Source: Verrucomicrobiaceae bacterium UBA2429 (lineage in GTDB: Bacteria > Verrucomicrobiota > Verrucomicrobiia > Verrucomicrobiales > Verrucomicrobiaceae). Taken from it: 64,000 nt of DNA. Of the stretch, positions 1 through 9,393 are shown one piece after another. The stretch lies in assembly GCA_002343505.1 (NCBI GenBank), contig DDQZ01000069.1, positions 7,161 through 71,160 of the forward strand. Direction: 5' to 3'. Position numbers and translations under genes: made by a program. The number at the start of each line of letters is the position of its first letter. The stretch's first letter is position 1. Below the pieces are notes generated by a model. That model was not told where the DNA came from. It did not search any database and was given only the letters and a program-made list of their open reading frames with translations.

Positions 1-352
1 GAATGGTGGGCATGCCAAGCAGGCGGCCGTTTTCATCCACGACGGGGATGGAGCGGAAACTGTGCTCGAGCATTTTGCGATACACAGAGAGGAAGGTCTC
101 GCGCGGTCCGGCGGTGAGCACCTCCTTGCGGCAGACGATGGCGGCGGTGGGGCGCACATCGAGCAGCAGTCTCGGCGCCTCCACGCCGGCCTGGCGCAGC
201 ACCCAGTTGGTGCGGGCATTGATCTCGCCGCAGCAGGCGGCCACCACCTCATCCTGACGCACCTGGCGCAGGTACGCGGCGTAGCCGATGGCGGCGCAGA
301 TGGCGTCGGTGTCGGGGTTGCGGTGGCCGATGACGTAAACGGGGTCTGACAT
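1..352 (-). CDS. Manganese-dependent (family II) inorganic pyrophosphatase with regulatory domain, N-terminal part
   Basis: The first 117 residues are visible; the rest lies beyond the left edge. The N-terminus has the DHH-phosphoesterase pattern of family II pyrophosphatases, with GHRNPDTDAICAAIGYA placing H10, D14 and D16 as metal ligands. A stretch after about residue 70 ('SVYRKMLEHSFRSIPVVDE') reads like the start of a CBS domain, so this is probably the CBS-containing, nucleotide-regulated type that hydrolyses PPi in the cytoplasm. The ATG at 352 was chosen because family members begin a few residues before this motif. No clear Shine-Dalgarno sequence is visible. It lies 82 bp downstream of mrpB on the same strand and could be cotranscribed with it. 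Confidence 0.88.
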   Translation of the reverse strand, partial: MSDPVYVIGHRNPDTDAICAAIGYAAYLRQVRQDEVVAACCGEINARTNWVLRQAGVEAPRLLLDVRPTAAIVCRKEVLTAGPRETFLSVYRKMLEHSFRSIPVVDENGRLLGMPTI

Positions 353-434
353 GGTGGGGATGTTTGCCGGAATGAATCGGCCTTTCCTGTCCGGTTGTCG
401 AGCCTTGGCGGGCTAATGTCTCATTTTAGGCCGG

Positions 435-878
435 TCAGAGCCCGCCCCGGCCCTCATTACCCGCAGCCTGCATGAAAAGTGAGGCGATTTTCAAAGTCAC
501 GCCCGCCACGGTGAGGAAGACGCCGGTGTCAAAGAGCAGCGGCGTGCCGAAGAGCACTTTCCCCACCACCGGCAGCCAGATGGAGCCGCCCCAGAGCGCC
601 TGAAAAAAGCCGTGCCCCGGCACCAGCAGCGGCAGCAGCGCGGAGGCCAGCGCCAGCAGCCAGCCCAGTCCGATCAATTGCTGCGGGTCCACCCACAGGT
701 TCAGACGCGGCGTTTCCTGCTCGACAAAAGCGGGCAGCAGCAGCGCCATGGCCAGCACCAGGCCGCCGATGAAGCCGCCGCCGGGCTCGTTGTGTCCGCG
801 CAGCATGAGAATGACGGCCAGCGCCACCAGCATGGGGGAGATGAGGCGCGCGGCGGTGCGCAGGATGCGGCTGGTCAT
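435..878 (-). CDS. mrpB: Na+/H+ antiporter subunit B (MrpB/MnhB)
   Basis: 147 residues, an integral membrane protein of about four helices with the MnhB-type 'RGHNEPGGGFIGGL' segment near residues 27-40. It is a small subunit of the Mrp multi-subunit cation/proton antiporter. Its ATG overlaps the mrpA stop codon by 4 bp (ATGA), so translation is very likely coupled. The expected mrpC-mrpG genes do not follow; the next gene downstream is a pyrophosphatase. Confidence 0.9.
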   Translation of the reverse strand: MTSRILRTAARLISPMLVALAVILMLRGHNEPGGGFIGGLVLAMALLLPAFVEQETPRLNLWVDPQQLIGLGWLLALASALLPLLVPGHGFFQALWGGSIWLPVVGKVLFGTPLLFDTGVFLTVAGVTLKIASLFMQAAGNEGRGGL

Positions 879-3232
879 GACACGTCCTCCTTTTCCTGTT
901 TGTCCGCGCCAAGTTCGTCCTCCCGCGCGGACCTCATGCGCACCAGCGCATAGACGCCGAGCGCGGCCACGCCGAGCACCATGATCTCTCCCAGCGTGTC
1001 GAGCGCGCGAAAGTCCACCAGGATCACATTCACCACGTTGCGCCCGTTGGCCTCGCTGAGGCTGCGCGCCATGAATTCCGGGGAGATGCTCTCATGCAGC
1101 CGCACATGCGCCGCCTTCCATACCACCATGCCCGCGGCGGCGCCGGCCAGCAGGGCGATGCCCGCGTCCCGCAGGCGTCCGCTCAGTGAATCGCGCGGGC
1201 GGATGGGCGGCAGACGGGTGATGACCACGGCGAAAAGCACCACCGTCAGCGCCTCCACGAGGATCAGCGTGAGCGCCAGGTCCGGCGCGCCGAAGTCCAC
1301 GAAGATATAAGTCACGCCCAGCCCCACCCAGCCCAGGCCGAGCAGTGCCGTGATGCGGGAGCGTGTCAGCGCCGCCACCAGCCCGGCCAGGGCCATCGTC
1401 ACCACCACGGTTGTCTCAAAGCCGCGCGGCGCCAGCTCCGTGCCGCGCGCCAGCTCGGGCAGCACCGGCAGCACGCGCAGGAGCAGCAGACCGGTGGTCA
1501 GGATGAAAATCACGCGCAGGTAATGGCGCAGGCGGCCATTTTGAATCCAGCGCTGGATGCCGTCCGCCACCGCAAGCAGCAGGCTCCACTTCCATTGATA
1601 CAGCGCGCCGGGGCCATACTCCGCCACACCGGCGAAGCGGGCGCGGATTTTCTGAAAAGGCCGCCGGACCAGATGCATGGCGATGCCGCCCGCCACCGTC
1701 ACCACACTGAGCGCCAGCACCGGCGTGAAGCCGTGCCAGAGCTTCAGCTTCAGCACCGCCGCCTCCGGGTCCAGCGCGCGCAGCGCCGGGGCCAGCAGCA
1801 GGTCATTGACCATCTGCGGTGCCAGGCCGCAGACGAGGCTGAGCACGCCGAGGGTGAGAAAGCCCAGCTTCATGCGCCAGCCGGCATCGTGCGCGTGCTC
1901 CAGCTCCTCCGGCGGCGCTCCGTGGAAAGGCGAGAGGCCCACGCTGAAAGCCACCTTCACCGTGGCCATGTTCGCGAACACCGCCGCGATGAGCAGGGGC
2001 GTGCGCAGGTCCGGCACGCTCACCTTGGCCTCGTAAAGCAGCTCCTTGGCCACGAAGCCGATGAAGGGCGGAATGCCGGACATGGAAAAGGCTGCCAGCA
2101 CCGCGCCGGCCGCCGTCCAGGGCATGAGGTGGCGCAGGCCCTGGAGCAGGTTGATGTCGCGCGTGCCTGTCGCATGATCCACCGCGCCCGCCACCATGAA
2201 GAGCGCGCCTTTGTAAAAGGCATGCACAAGCAGAAAGACCACCGCCGCCTGGAGCGAGAGCGCGTCGCCGATGCCAAGCAGCATGACCAGAGTGCCTAGC
2301 GCGCTCACCGTCGTGTAGGCCAGCAGCCGCTTCAGATCCCGCTGGCCCAGCGCCAGCACCGAGGCTGTCACCATCGTCACCGCGCCGGCCAGGCCAAGCA
2401 GGTTCTGCCACAGCTCAGTGCCGCCGAGCACGGGGAACAGGCGCGCCAGCAGGAAAACGCCCGCCTTCACCATCGTGGCTGAGTGCAGGTAGGCGCTCAC
2501 CGGCGTCGGCGCGGCCATGGCCCCCGGCAGCCAGAAGTGGAAGGGCCACTGCGCGCTCTTCGTCGCCGCGCCGAGGAAGACCAGGCCCAGAATCCAGGGG
2601 TAAAGCGCGTGCTCCTTCACCACCTCCGTCCGCGCCGCAAGCTCGGAGATTTTCAGCGTGCCCGCCGCATCTCCCAGCAGGATCAGGCCGGCTAGCAGCG
2701 CCAGGCCGCCGCCAGCGGTGATGATGAGCGCCTGCTGCGCCGCCTCACGCGCGGACTCCTCCTTGTGCTTGAAGCCGATGAGCAGGTAGGACGTGATGCT
2801 CGTCAGCTCCCAGAAGAGGAAAAACAGCAGCAAATCATCCGCCACCGCCAGGCCGAACATCGCCGCCATGAAGACGAGGATGAGCGTGAAAAAACGCCCG
2901 CGCGCCACCGGCTCCTCCTCGAAGTAGGCTGAGCCGTAGAGCACGATGAAAAAACCGATGCCGCACACCAGCAGCCCCAGCAGCAGGCCCAGGCCGTCGA
3001 GGCGGAAGGCCAGCTCCAGCCCCAGCTCAGGCACCCACGGCGCGCTGAAGGCCGGCGCCGCCCCCGCTGAGACGCCCGGCATCTGCGCCAGCAGCCAGAG
3101 CGCTGCCAAACCCGGACCCGCAGCCAGCAGCCAGGGCGCGGCTTTCGGGCAAAGTTTTTGCAGCGAGCCCGCGAGCGCGCTGAGCAGCAGAAAAGACAGG
3201 ATGATCCAGGGGGCAATCACGCCCTCACCCAT
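875..3232 (-). CDS. mrpA: Na+/H+ antiporter subunit A (MrpA/MnhA)
   Basis: 785 residues, the usual size for MrpA. It has NuoL-like proton-pumping antiporter helices over roughly residues 60-430 (FLFWELTSITSYLLIGF carries the conserved membrane glutamate, followed by 'KHKEESAREAAQQALI'). The C-terminal extension, about residues 600-770, corresponds to the MbhD/DUF4040 and MbhE domains ('GLGWVGLGVTYIFVDFGAPD', 'NVVNVILVDFRALDTLGEI'). It acts in the cytoplasmic membrane exchanging Na+ for H+ together with other Mrp subunits. Start ATG at 3232; the stop overlaps mrpB. Only A and B are present here. Confidence 0.92.
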   Translation of the reverse strand: MGEGVIAPWIILSFLLLSALAGSLQKLCPKAAPWLLAAGPGLAALWLLAQMPGVSAGAAPAFSAPWVPELGLELAFRLDGLGLLLGLLVCGIGFFIVLYGSAYFEEEPVARGRFFTLILVFMAAMFGLAVADDLLLFFLFWELTSITSYLLIGFKHKEESAREAAQQALIITAGGGLALLAGLILLGDAAGTLKISELAARTEVVKEHALYPWILGLVFLGAATKSAQWPFHFWLPGAMAAPTPVSAYLHSATMVKAGVFLLARLFPVLGGTELWQNLLGLAGAVTMVTASVLALGQRDLKRLLAYTTVSALGTLVMLLGIGDALSLQAAVVFLLVHAFYKGALFMVAGAVDHATGTRDINLLQGLRHLMPWTAAGAVLAAFSMSGIPPFIGFVAKELLYEAKVSVPDLRTPLLIAAVFANMATVKVAFSVGLSPFHGAPPEELEHAHDAGWRMKLGFLTLGVLSLVCGLAPQMVNDLLLAPALRALDPEAAVLKLKLWHGFTPVLALSVVTVAGGIAMHLVRRPFQKIRARFAGVAEYGPGALYQWKWSLLLAVADGIQRWIQNGRLRHYLRVIFILTTGLLLLRVLPVLPELARGTELAPRGFETTVVVTMALAGLVAALTRSRITALLGLGWVGLGVTYIFVDFGAPDLALTLILVEALTVVLFAVVITRLPPIRPRDSLSGRLRDAGIALLAGAAAGMVVWKAAHVRLHESISPEFMARSLSEANGRNVVNVILVDFRALDTLGEIMVLGVAALGVYALVRMRSAREDELGADKQEKEDVS

Positions 3233-3640
3233 TCAACGGGAATTCCCGGCGGGCAAGGTGGCGATGCGGCGTCTTTACCATGAAACGGACTTCTCCGCAG
3301 GCTGGCCGCCAGAAGCTGCCATGATAAAACCGTCCGAAGCGGGGCGGCCCGACAGAATTGAATGCGGAGTGTGTAACGCGGCCCCCATTTTGGGGTTAGT
3401 ACCACTGGAGAGCCAGATTGGCCGTCTTGTTGTCACGAGGCGGCCCGGTCTAGCCCGCTGACCCCATGATGAAATCCCCGTCTCATCAGAGAAACTTCGT
3501 GTCTTCTTCATCCAAACTTCAGCCCGCCTGCTTCAGGCTGGGCGCGACATGCCCGTTCTTTAATCTTGTTTTGTCCTCGAAAAACCCGCACTATCCCCGG
3601 AAAGTCCAATAAACGCCCAAAACCGCCCTCATTGACTCAT
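3233..3640. other. Intergenic region, divergent promoters
   Basis: 408 bp between the divergently transcribed mrpA and the exported protein at 3641. Short open frames exist on both strands but none has a protein-like composition or a plausible start. It presumably holds both promoters; I could not assign -35/-10 boxes with confidence. Confidence 0.5.
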
Positions 3641-4669
3641 ATGAAAAAGCTCCTTCACATGGCAACCTTCGGCGTGCTCGCCGCGACCGGTCTGCTCCAA
3701 GCCCAAGTCACATCTCCCATCATGGGGTTCCTGACCCTGCATTTGCAGGAGGGAACGAACTTCATCGGCTTCGCCCTGCTGCCCACGATGGAGATGCAGT
3801 CGAGCTTCAACATCTCGCCAACAGACCGCAAAATCGTGTTCCTTCAAGGCGGCCCCAACCTTTCGTTGGCGGACAACCAGTTCAGCCCCGGCCCTCTCGC
3901 CACCCATGCGGTGGAGATCGTATCCAGCGGCGCCGGCCAGGGATTCACCTCGATTGTCACCGCGACACTGGCCGCTGGGAATCAACTCACCTTGCAGGAG
4001 GAAGTGCCAGCGGGAGTCGCCGACGGCGCGAGTTTGAAAGTTTGGCGTCTTTGGACGCTGGCAGATGTTTTCGGGGCGGACAACAGCGCCGGACTCGCCG
4101 GAGGCGAGACACCCGGCCAGGCGGATTTGATCCTGCTTCCGAACAGCACGGGCTTTGACAAGTATTTCTATTCCACTGGCGGCGCGCAGGGTGTGGGCTG
4201 GCGGCAAGTGGATGGGGGAACCACGGACCAGGCTGACGTGCCCGTTTTCGTCAGCGAGGGAGCGGCCATCATCGCCCGTGCCGCCAAGTCCGTAGTGGTC
4301 ATCGGCCAGGTCAAACCGGGTGTCACCAAGGTCAGCCTGCAAACCGGCAACAACTATGTGGCCAACCTCTGCCCCGTAAACGCTGCCGGAGAAGGCGCCT
4401 CCGTGGAAGGCAGGACACTGGGCAACTCAGGACTCGCCGAAGGCATGGCTGGCGGCACGGCATCCAGTCTGGCCGATCTCGTTCTGCTCTGGAACGGCTC
4501 CGGCTACGATCAATATTTCAACTCCACAGGCGGCCCGCTCGGCGCTGGATGGCGCAAAGTCGGCGCCGGCAGCACCGATCAATCGTCCGTGCCCCTGCCC
4601 GACGGAGCTTACATCATCCTGCGCCGCGGCGCTCCCGTGATGATCACGCTCAACCAGGGCAGCTTCTGA
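3641..4669 (+). CDS. Exported TIGR02597-like protein
   Basis: 342 residues. The ATG at 3641 opens a clean signal peptide (MKKLLHMATFGVLAATGLLQAQ); an upstream in-frame start at 3566 would add 25 residues of non-signal sequence. The mature part contains two related segments, each with a 'Y(F/Y)(N/Y)STGG..GxGWR(Q/K)V' motif followed by '(S/T)TDQ(S/A)', near residues 175-200 and 300-325. This resembles the TIGR02597 family that I recall as paralogous exported proteins in Verrucomicrobia; the family name is from memory. Function unknown. The gene behind it (4703) also encodes an exported protein and the two may be cotranscribed. Confidence 0.75.
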   Translation: MKKLLHMATFGVLAATGLLQAQVTSPIMGFLTLHLQEGTNFIGFALLPTMEMQSSFNISPTDRKIVFLQGGPNLSLADNQFSPGPLATHAVEIVSSGAGQGFTSIVTATLAAGNQLTLQEEVPAGVADGASLKVWRLWTLADVFGADNSAGLAGGETPGQADLILLPNSTGFDKYFYSTGGAQGVGWRQVDGGTTDQADVPVFVSEGAAIIARAAKSVVVIGQVKPGVTKVSLQTGNNYVANLCPVNAAGEGASVEGRTLGNSGLAEGMAGGTASSLADLVLLWNGSGYDQYFNSTGGPLGAGWRKVGAGSTDQSSVPLPDGAYIILRRGAPVMITLNQGSF

Positions 4670-4702
4670 GTTTTTTGAATCTAGCCCACCCCCTGCTCAT
4701 TC

Positions 4703-7510
4703 ATGAAACGATTTCCTCATTTCGCGGCCTGCGCCGCGCTATGCGCGGCCCATGTCACCCAGGCGGCCACACTGACCGTCTCCAACTACAATGCTGCTGC
4801 CAACGGTTTTCACGCGATCTCAGACAATGCCTCAACCCGCATCGCCCCCGGCACTGGCGGCGGCGTCATTGGCCGCATGGCCACCCTCACGGACGAGCAG
4901 GTGAACACGCATGTGGCCTCCGGGAACATCGCCGCGCTCAATGCCGACTTTCGTGTCTTTGGCTCCCCGTTTGCCCTGGACCTCACGAGCACCGGGCCGG
5001 ATGGCGCTTTGGAAAAAGCCGTGAGCTTTGACACCCGCGTCTCGTCAGACCCGAACAACTTCGGCGGCAATGCCATCTATGCCTGGCTATACAAAGGAGC
5101 CAGCCGCACCTCCGCCACCGAATACTTCCTGGTCAAACTCAGCCAAAACTTCCCCACTGACCCGGAGGATCTGCCGCCCCTTGGCCCCATTGAGGTGCCA
5201 GTCAGGCCGGGGACGATCGCCACCCTCTATGCCGGAGCCGCCGGGCCTGGAACCTTCGACTACGGCTTTGGCAGCGGCCCTCTGACCATCCTGCGCATGC
5301 AGGCCACCGGCTCCAGCGGGAATAACGCTCCTGTGGCTGAAAACAAAACAATCAACGTCCTGGCGGGCGTGCCTTTTAACAGCAGTGTCACCGCCACGGA
5401 CCCGGACCTGGACTCGCTGACTTTCAGCAAGGTGGCTGATCCGATAAAAGGAGACCTCACTTTCAACTCCAATGGTACCTTCACCTACACTGCGGACGGC
5501 GGTGAGAGCGGTCAGGATTCCTTCACCTTCAAGGCCAACGACGGCACGGATGATTCCAACACCGCCACTGTCACCATCAACATCCAGACCGGCGGCACCC
5601 TCGCCCAGACCATCAGCTTCGACGCGCCCGCGCAGCGCCAGGTGGGTGACGCGCCCTTTGATCTCATGGCGACGGCCAGCTCCGGCCTGCCGGTGTCCTT
5701 TCAAATCCTCTCCGGTCCCGCCAATCTGGCCGGCTCCACCGTCACCCTCACAGGGGCTGCGGGTGTGGTGCAGGTGCGCGCCACCCAGGCTGGCGACTCC
5801 ACATTTGATCCGGCACCGCCTGTGGACCGCCACTTTCACGTCGTTCCGGTCTCTACGAAGTTCAATCTCATCAATCTTGTGCAGACCTACACGGGCGGTC
5901 CTCTCAGTGTCGGTGTCACTGGTGTGCCCCTGACCGGCCTCGTCATCACCTACAATGGCAGCCAGAACCTGCCTGTGAACGCAGGCAGCTACAATGTCCT
6001 CGCCACCTCCGGCACTCTGAAAAAAACCGGCAAGCTCACCATCAACAAGGCGCCGCTCACCGTCACCGCCGACAACCAGCGCAAGCTCATCGGCCAGCCC
6101 AATCCGGCCCTGACCTTCAACTACAGCGGCTTCCTCGGCGCGGATGACGAAAACTCCGTTTTCCCGCCGCCACCCGCGCCCCCCGCCAAGCCCACGGCGA
6201 CGGTGCCGGTCATCTCCACCACCGCCAAAGACCTGAGTCCGGGCGGCAGATACCCCATCACCTTCAAAGGCGGGCTGGCTGTGAACTACCGGTTTGTTTT
6301 CGTGCCGGGAACTCTCGTCGTGGACAGCTTCGAAGGGCGCTACGAAAACCTGCTGGTCAGTCCCGACACCATGCGCGCCATCGCCAAGGTTGAACTGACA
6401 GTGGCCAAGACCATCAAGGACAACAAAATGGCGTTCACAGGCAAACTCTGGACACCGACGGACACTGCCGCCCTGCCAATCAAGGGCACGCTCACCGTTG
6501 ATCCGCTCACAGAGACCGCGACGGGAACCTGGACACTCAACAAACTCGTCAACAAGGTCGCGATAGCCTATGAAATGACGATCAACCTCGACATCGGCGG
6601 AGGATTCGAGGCCATCCTGGATGTGGACGGCGATCTGTTTGCCGAGGCGGATGACGGCGCGCGCGTCTTCGTGCCGGCCAAAGGGCAGATCGTCACCAAC
6701 GCCGGCCTGCTGACCCTGATCCTGGCACCGCCCTTGCCGGCCTTTGGCGCGGTCAACCCCATCCCGCTCGGCTCCGGCCATGCCACAGGCAGCGTTGATG
6801 CCAAGGCGGTCATGAAGCTCACCCTCACCCTCGCGGATGGAATCAAGACGACCGCCACGCTCATGCCCGGAGTGGATGGGGGCTACCGGCTGTTTGTGAA
6901 CCCCTACAAAAGGCTCAACAGCTACCTCGCTGGATGGCTCGACCTCCTCGAACACCCCGACCTCCCGGGGCGCGGCCACATCCCCACCATGCTCATGGGT
7001 GACAGCCTCGCATGGGCCAAAGCGGCCGGCCCCAAGGACAAATCCTACCGCGGCGGCATAGACCTCATGGACTGCGGCATCACCCTGGACCCCTGGCGCA
7101 AACCGGCCAAGGCCACCAAGACGCTGCCTGAAATCGCCCTCCTTAATGAGCTTGGCATCACGGACAGCACGGTCATTTCCATCGGCCACAGCGGCTTCGC
7201 CGGCGTGGATGCGGGGCTCCTGCCAACGGAAGTGACGATGGCCGCCAATGGCAAAGTCACCGTCCAGACACCCGCCGGCAATCCTGCGGTGTGGCAGATC
7301 ACCATCAACACGGCCACTGGCGGCTTCACGGGCAAGTTCACCCTCAAGAATGAAAAAACCCGCACGGTCAATTTCAGCGGAGTCCTGCGCCGCAAGCTCA
7401 GCACGAATCCGGCGGACTTCATAGGGCGCGGCAACTTCCAACTGCCCGCGCTGCCCTCGGACCCGACCCCCGAAATCCAGTCTGGCGACATCCAGTTGTT
7501 CGTGCCATGA
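4703..7510 (+). CDS. Large exported protein with Ig/cadherin-like and MBG repeat domains
   Basis: 935 residues with a signal peptide (MKRFPHFAACAALCAAHVTQA). Roughly residues 195-300 look like a cadherin/VCBS-type beta-sandwich ('TVTATDPDLDSLTFSKV', 'GTFTYTADGGESGQDSFTFKA'). Around 300-400 is a second beta-rich unit, and 400-540 has MBG-type repeats ('NAGSYNVLATSGTL', 'KAPLTVTADNQRKL'). The last ~400 residues contain repeated 'G.Y..L' beta-strand units common in verrucomicrobial surface proteins. No PEP-CTERM or LPXTG anchor is visible at the C-terminus. Most likely a secreted or surface protein of unknown binding function. A strong terminator follows. Confidence 0.8.
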   Translation: MKRFPHFAACAALCAAHVTQAATLTVSNYNAAANGFHAISDNASTRIAPGTGGGVIGRMATLTDEQVNTHVASGNIAALNADFRVFGSPFALDLTSTGPDGALEKAVSFDTRVSSDPNNFGGNAIYAWLYKGASRTSATEYFLVKLSQNFPTDPEDLPPLGPIEVPVRPGTIATLYAGAAGPGTFDYGFGSGPLTILRMQATGSSGNNAPVAENKTINVLAGVPFNSSVTATDPDLDSLTFSKVADPIKGDLTFNSNGTFTYTADGGESGQDSFTFKANDGTDDSNTATVTINIQTGGTLAQTISFDAPAQRQVGDAPFDLMATASSGLPVSFQILSGPANLAGSTVTLTGAAGVVQVRATQAGDSTFDPAPPVDRHFHVVPVSTKFNLINLVQTYTGGPLSVGVTGVPLTGLVITYNGSQNLPVNAGSYNVLATSGTLKKTGKLTINKAPLTVTADNQRKLIGQPNPALTFNYSGFLGADDENSVFPPPPAPPAKPTATVPVISTTAKDLSPGGRYPITFKGGLAVNYRFVFVPGTLVVDSFEGRYENLLVSPDTMRAIAKVELTVAKTIKDNKMAFTGKLWTPTDTAALPIKGTLTVDPLTETATGTWTLNKLVNKVAIAYEMTINLDIGGGFEAILDVDGDLFAEADDGARVFVPAKGQIVTNAGLLTLILAPPLPAFGAVNPIPLGSGHATGSVDAKAVMKLTLTLADGIKTTATLMPGVDGGYRLFVNPYKRLNSYLAGWLDLLEHPDLPGRGHIPTMLMGDSLAWAKAAGPKDKSYRGGIDLMDCGITLDPWRKPAKATKTLPEIALLNELGITDSTVISIGHSGFAGVDAGLLPTEVTMAANGKVTVQTPAGNPAVWQITINTATGGFTGKFTLKNEKTRTVNFSGVLRRKLSTNPADFIGRGNFQLPALPSDPTPEIQSGDIQLFVP

Positions 7511-7540
7511 ACCATCCGATTTGACCACCCGCCTCATGAG

Positions 7541-7569
7541 GAAGGCCGCTGAAAAGCGGCCTTCTTTTT
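7541..7569 (+). terminator. Rho-independent terminator
   Basis: A perfect 10-bp stem (GAAGGCCGCT / AGCGGCCTTC) with a GAAA tetraloop, followed by TTTTT. It lies 31 bp past the stop of the exported protein gene. The opposite strand lacks a T-run after the stem, so it is judged to act on the plus strand. Confidence 0.9.
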
Positions 7570-7584
7570 GCGTGTGAAGCCGGG

Positions 7585-9141
7585 TTACCTTCCTTGCAGA
7601 AGGAAGTATTCCATGCTGTCCACCAGCGCCTGCCAGCTCGCGTCTATGATGTTCGTGGACACGCCCACGGTGCCCCAGGTGCGGGCGCCGTCCGTGCTGA
7701 CGATGAGCACGCGCGTCTTCGCCGCCGTGCCGCTGCCGCTGTCAATGATGCGCACCTTGTAGTCCTCCAGCCGCATGGAGGCGATCTGCGGAAAGTGCGG
7801 CAGCAGCGCTTTGCGCAGCGCCTTGTCCAGCGCGTTCACAGGGCCGTCGCCCTCGTCCACGGTGTACTCCGCCTTGCCATGAACAAAGAGCTTCACCGTC
7901 GCTTCGTTGGTCTCGGCGGTCATCCCGGAGCGGAAGCGGTGCGTGGTGTGGAACTCCAGTAGTTCGAAGCAATGCGTCTCCTGGCCCAGCATCCGGCGGA
8001 TCAGCAGTTCGAAGCTGGCCTCCGCCGCCTCGAACTCGTAGCCTTCGCTCTCCAGCCGCTTCACTTCGGTGAGAATTTTCTGCACCTCCTTGGAACCTTT
8101 CGCCAGCGGAAGACCCATCGCCTCCGCTTTGACCAGCACGTTCGACTGGCCTGACATGTCGGAGATGGTGATGACGCGCTCGTTGCCGACCAGGGCGGGG
8201 TCCACATGCTCGTAGGTGCGCGCCAGTTTCTGAACCGCATGCACATGCAGCCCGCCCTTGTGGGTAAAGGCGGCCAGGCCCACATAAGGAGCGCGAATGT
8301 CGTGCGGCACGTTCGCGAGCTCGTCCACAAAAAAGGAAAGCTCGCGCAGGCGGGTCAGGTCCATGCCGAGCGGCACGCCCATTTTGATTTGGAGCGCGGG
8401 CATGACGGTGGTCAGATTGCAGTTCCCCACACGCTCTCCATAGCCATTGATCGTGCCCTGCACCTGGCAGGCACCCGCGCGCACTGCAGCCAGCGCGTTG
8501 GCTACGCCAACGCCGCCATCATTGTGCGTGTGGATGCCGACAGGATGCCCAAGGTGCGCGATGACTTTGCGGGTGGCCTCCTCGACAAATTCAGGCAGCG
8601 CGCCTCCATTCGTCTCGCATAGCACAACTAGATCGGCCCCGGCGTCCTGCGCTGCCTGGATCGTTTTGAGCGAGTATTCGGGATCCTCGCGATAGCTGTC
8701 GAAGAAATGCTCCGCGTCATAGAGCACCTCGCGCCCCTGTTTTTTCAAATAGGCCACCGTGTCCGCGATCATCGCCAGGTTTTCCTCCAGACTGACCTGG
8801 AAAACCTCGGTGACATGCAGGGACCAGGTCTTGCCGACAACGGTGACTGCCGGAGTCCGCGCGTCGAGCAGCATCCGCACCTGGGGATCATCCTCCACCT
8901 TCATCTTGCCGCGCCGGGTCATGCCAAAGGCTGTGATCCGCGCGTTTTTCCAGGTTCTTTTGGCGGCTTCCTGGAAAAAAGCCGCGTCTTTGGGGTTCGA
9001 GCCGGGCCAGCCGCCCTCGATGTAGTGGACGCCGAAGTCGTCGAGTTTTTCAGCGACGCGGATTTTGTCGAGCGTGCTGAAGGAGATGCCTGTGCCCTGG
9101 GTGCCGTCGCGCAGGGTGGTGTCGTAGATGGTGACTGACAT
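7585..9141 (-). CDS. cimA: (R)-citramalate synthase (CimA-type)
   Basis: 518 residues, matching the Geobacter-type citramalate synthases. It condenses pyruvate and acetyl-CoA to citramalate, the first step of the threonine-independent route to isoleucine. The N-terminal HMGL-like TIM barrel begins 'IYDTTLRDGTQ' and includes the metal-binding 'GIHTHND' and 'NGYGERVGNCNL' segments. The C-terminal ~130 residues form a LeuA-type allosteric dimer domain ('VKLFVHGKAEYTVDEGDGPV'). The ATG at 9141 gives the family-standard N-terminus; the frame extends upstream but that part is non-conserved. Alternative: 2-isopropylmalate or homocitrate synthase, less likely because the N-terminus and length fit CimA. 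Confidence 0.9.
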   Translation of the reverse strand: MSVTIYDTTLRDGTQGTGISFSTLDKIRVAEKLDDFGVHYIEGGWPGSNPKDAAFFQEAAKRTWKNARITAFGMTRRGKMKVEDDPQVRMLLDARTPAVTVVGKTWSLHVTEVFQVSLEENLAMIADTVAYLKKQGREVLYDAEHFFDSYREDPEYSLKTIQAAQDAGADLVVLCETNGGALPEFVEEATRKVIAHLGHPVGIHTHNDGGVGVANALAAVRAGACQVQGTINGYGERVGNCNLTTVMPALQIKMGVPLGMDLTRLRELSFFVDELANVPHDIRAPYVGLAAFTHKGGLHVHAVQKLARTYEHVDPALVGNERVITISDMSGQSNVLVKAEAMGLPLAKGSKEVQKILTEVKRLESEGYEFEAAEASFELLIRRMLGQETHCFELLEFHTTHRFRSGMTAETNEATVKLFVHGKAEYTVDEGDGPVNALDKALRKALLPHFPQIASMRLEDYKVRIIDSGSGTAAKTRVLIVSTDGARTWGTVGVSTNIIDASWQALVDSMEYFLLQGR

Positions 9142-9251
9142 GTATGATGAAAAATGGAGTTTTGAAGAAGGGTTGAAAAGGAGAAGCCGGTATGTCCCGG
9201 TGGACGCGGAAATGCCACGCAAACACGCCGTCAAGGCGTCGTAAAGGCCGT

Positions 9252-9291
9252 CACGGACTCCAGGACTGCGTCAGGCGCAGTGGAGCCCGTG
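9252..9291. repeat. Palindromic hairpin element
   Basis: CACGGACTCCA (9252-9262) pairs with TGGAGCCCGTG (9281-9291) with one wobble, and ACTGCG/CGCAGT pair inside it. It sits between two minus-strand genes and has no T-run, so it looks more like a REP-type dispersed palindrome than a classic terminator. Confidence 0.6.
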
Positions 9292-9393
9292 GCTAATTCG
9301 AATCGCGAGGATGGCCTTGGCGGGGATCATTCGGGCGTGACCATAACCACCGGCCCCGCCCTGGCAACGCGAACTTTCAGCCCCGCGCGCGTC

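Noticed and set aside
5087..7537. 816-codon open frame antisense to the exported MBG protein
   Set aside because: GC-rich third positions keep it open; the sequence is Arg/Gly/His-rich with no domains, while the plus strand has a signal peptide and recognisable repeats.
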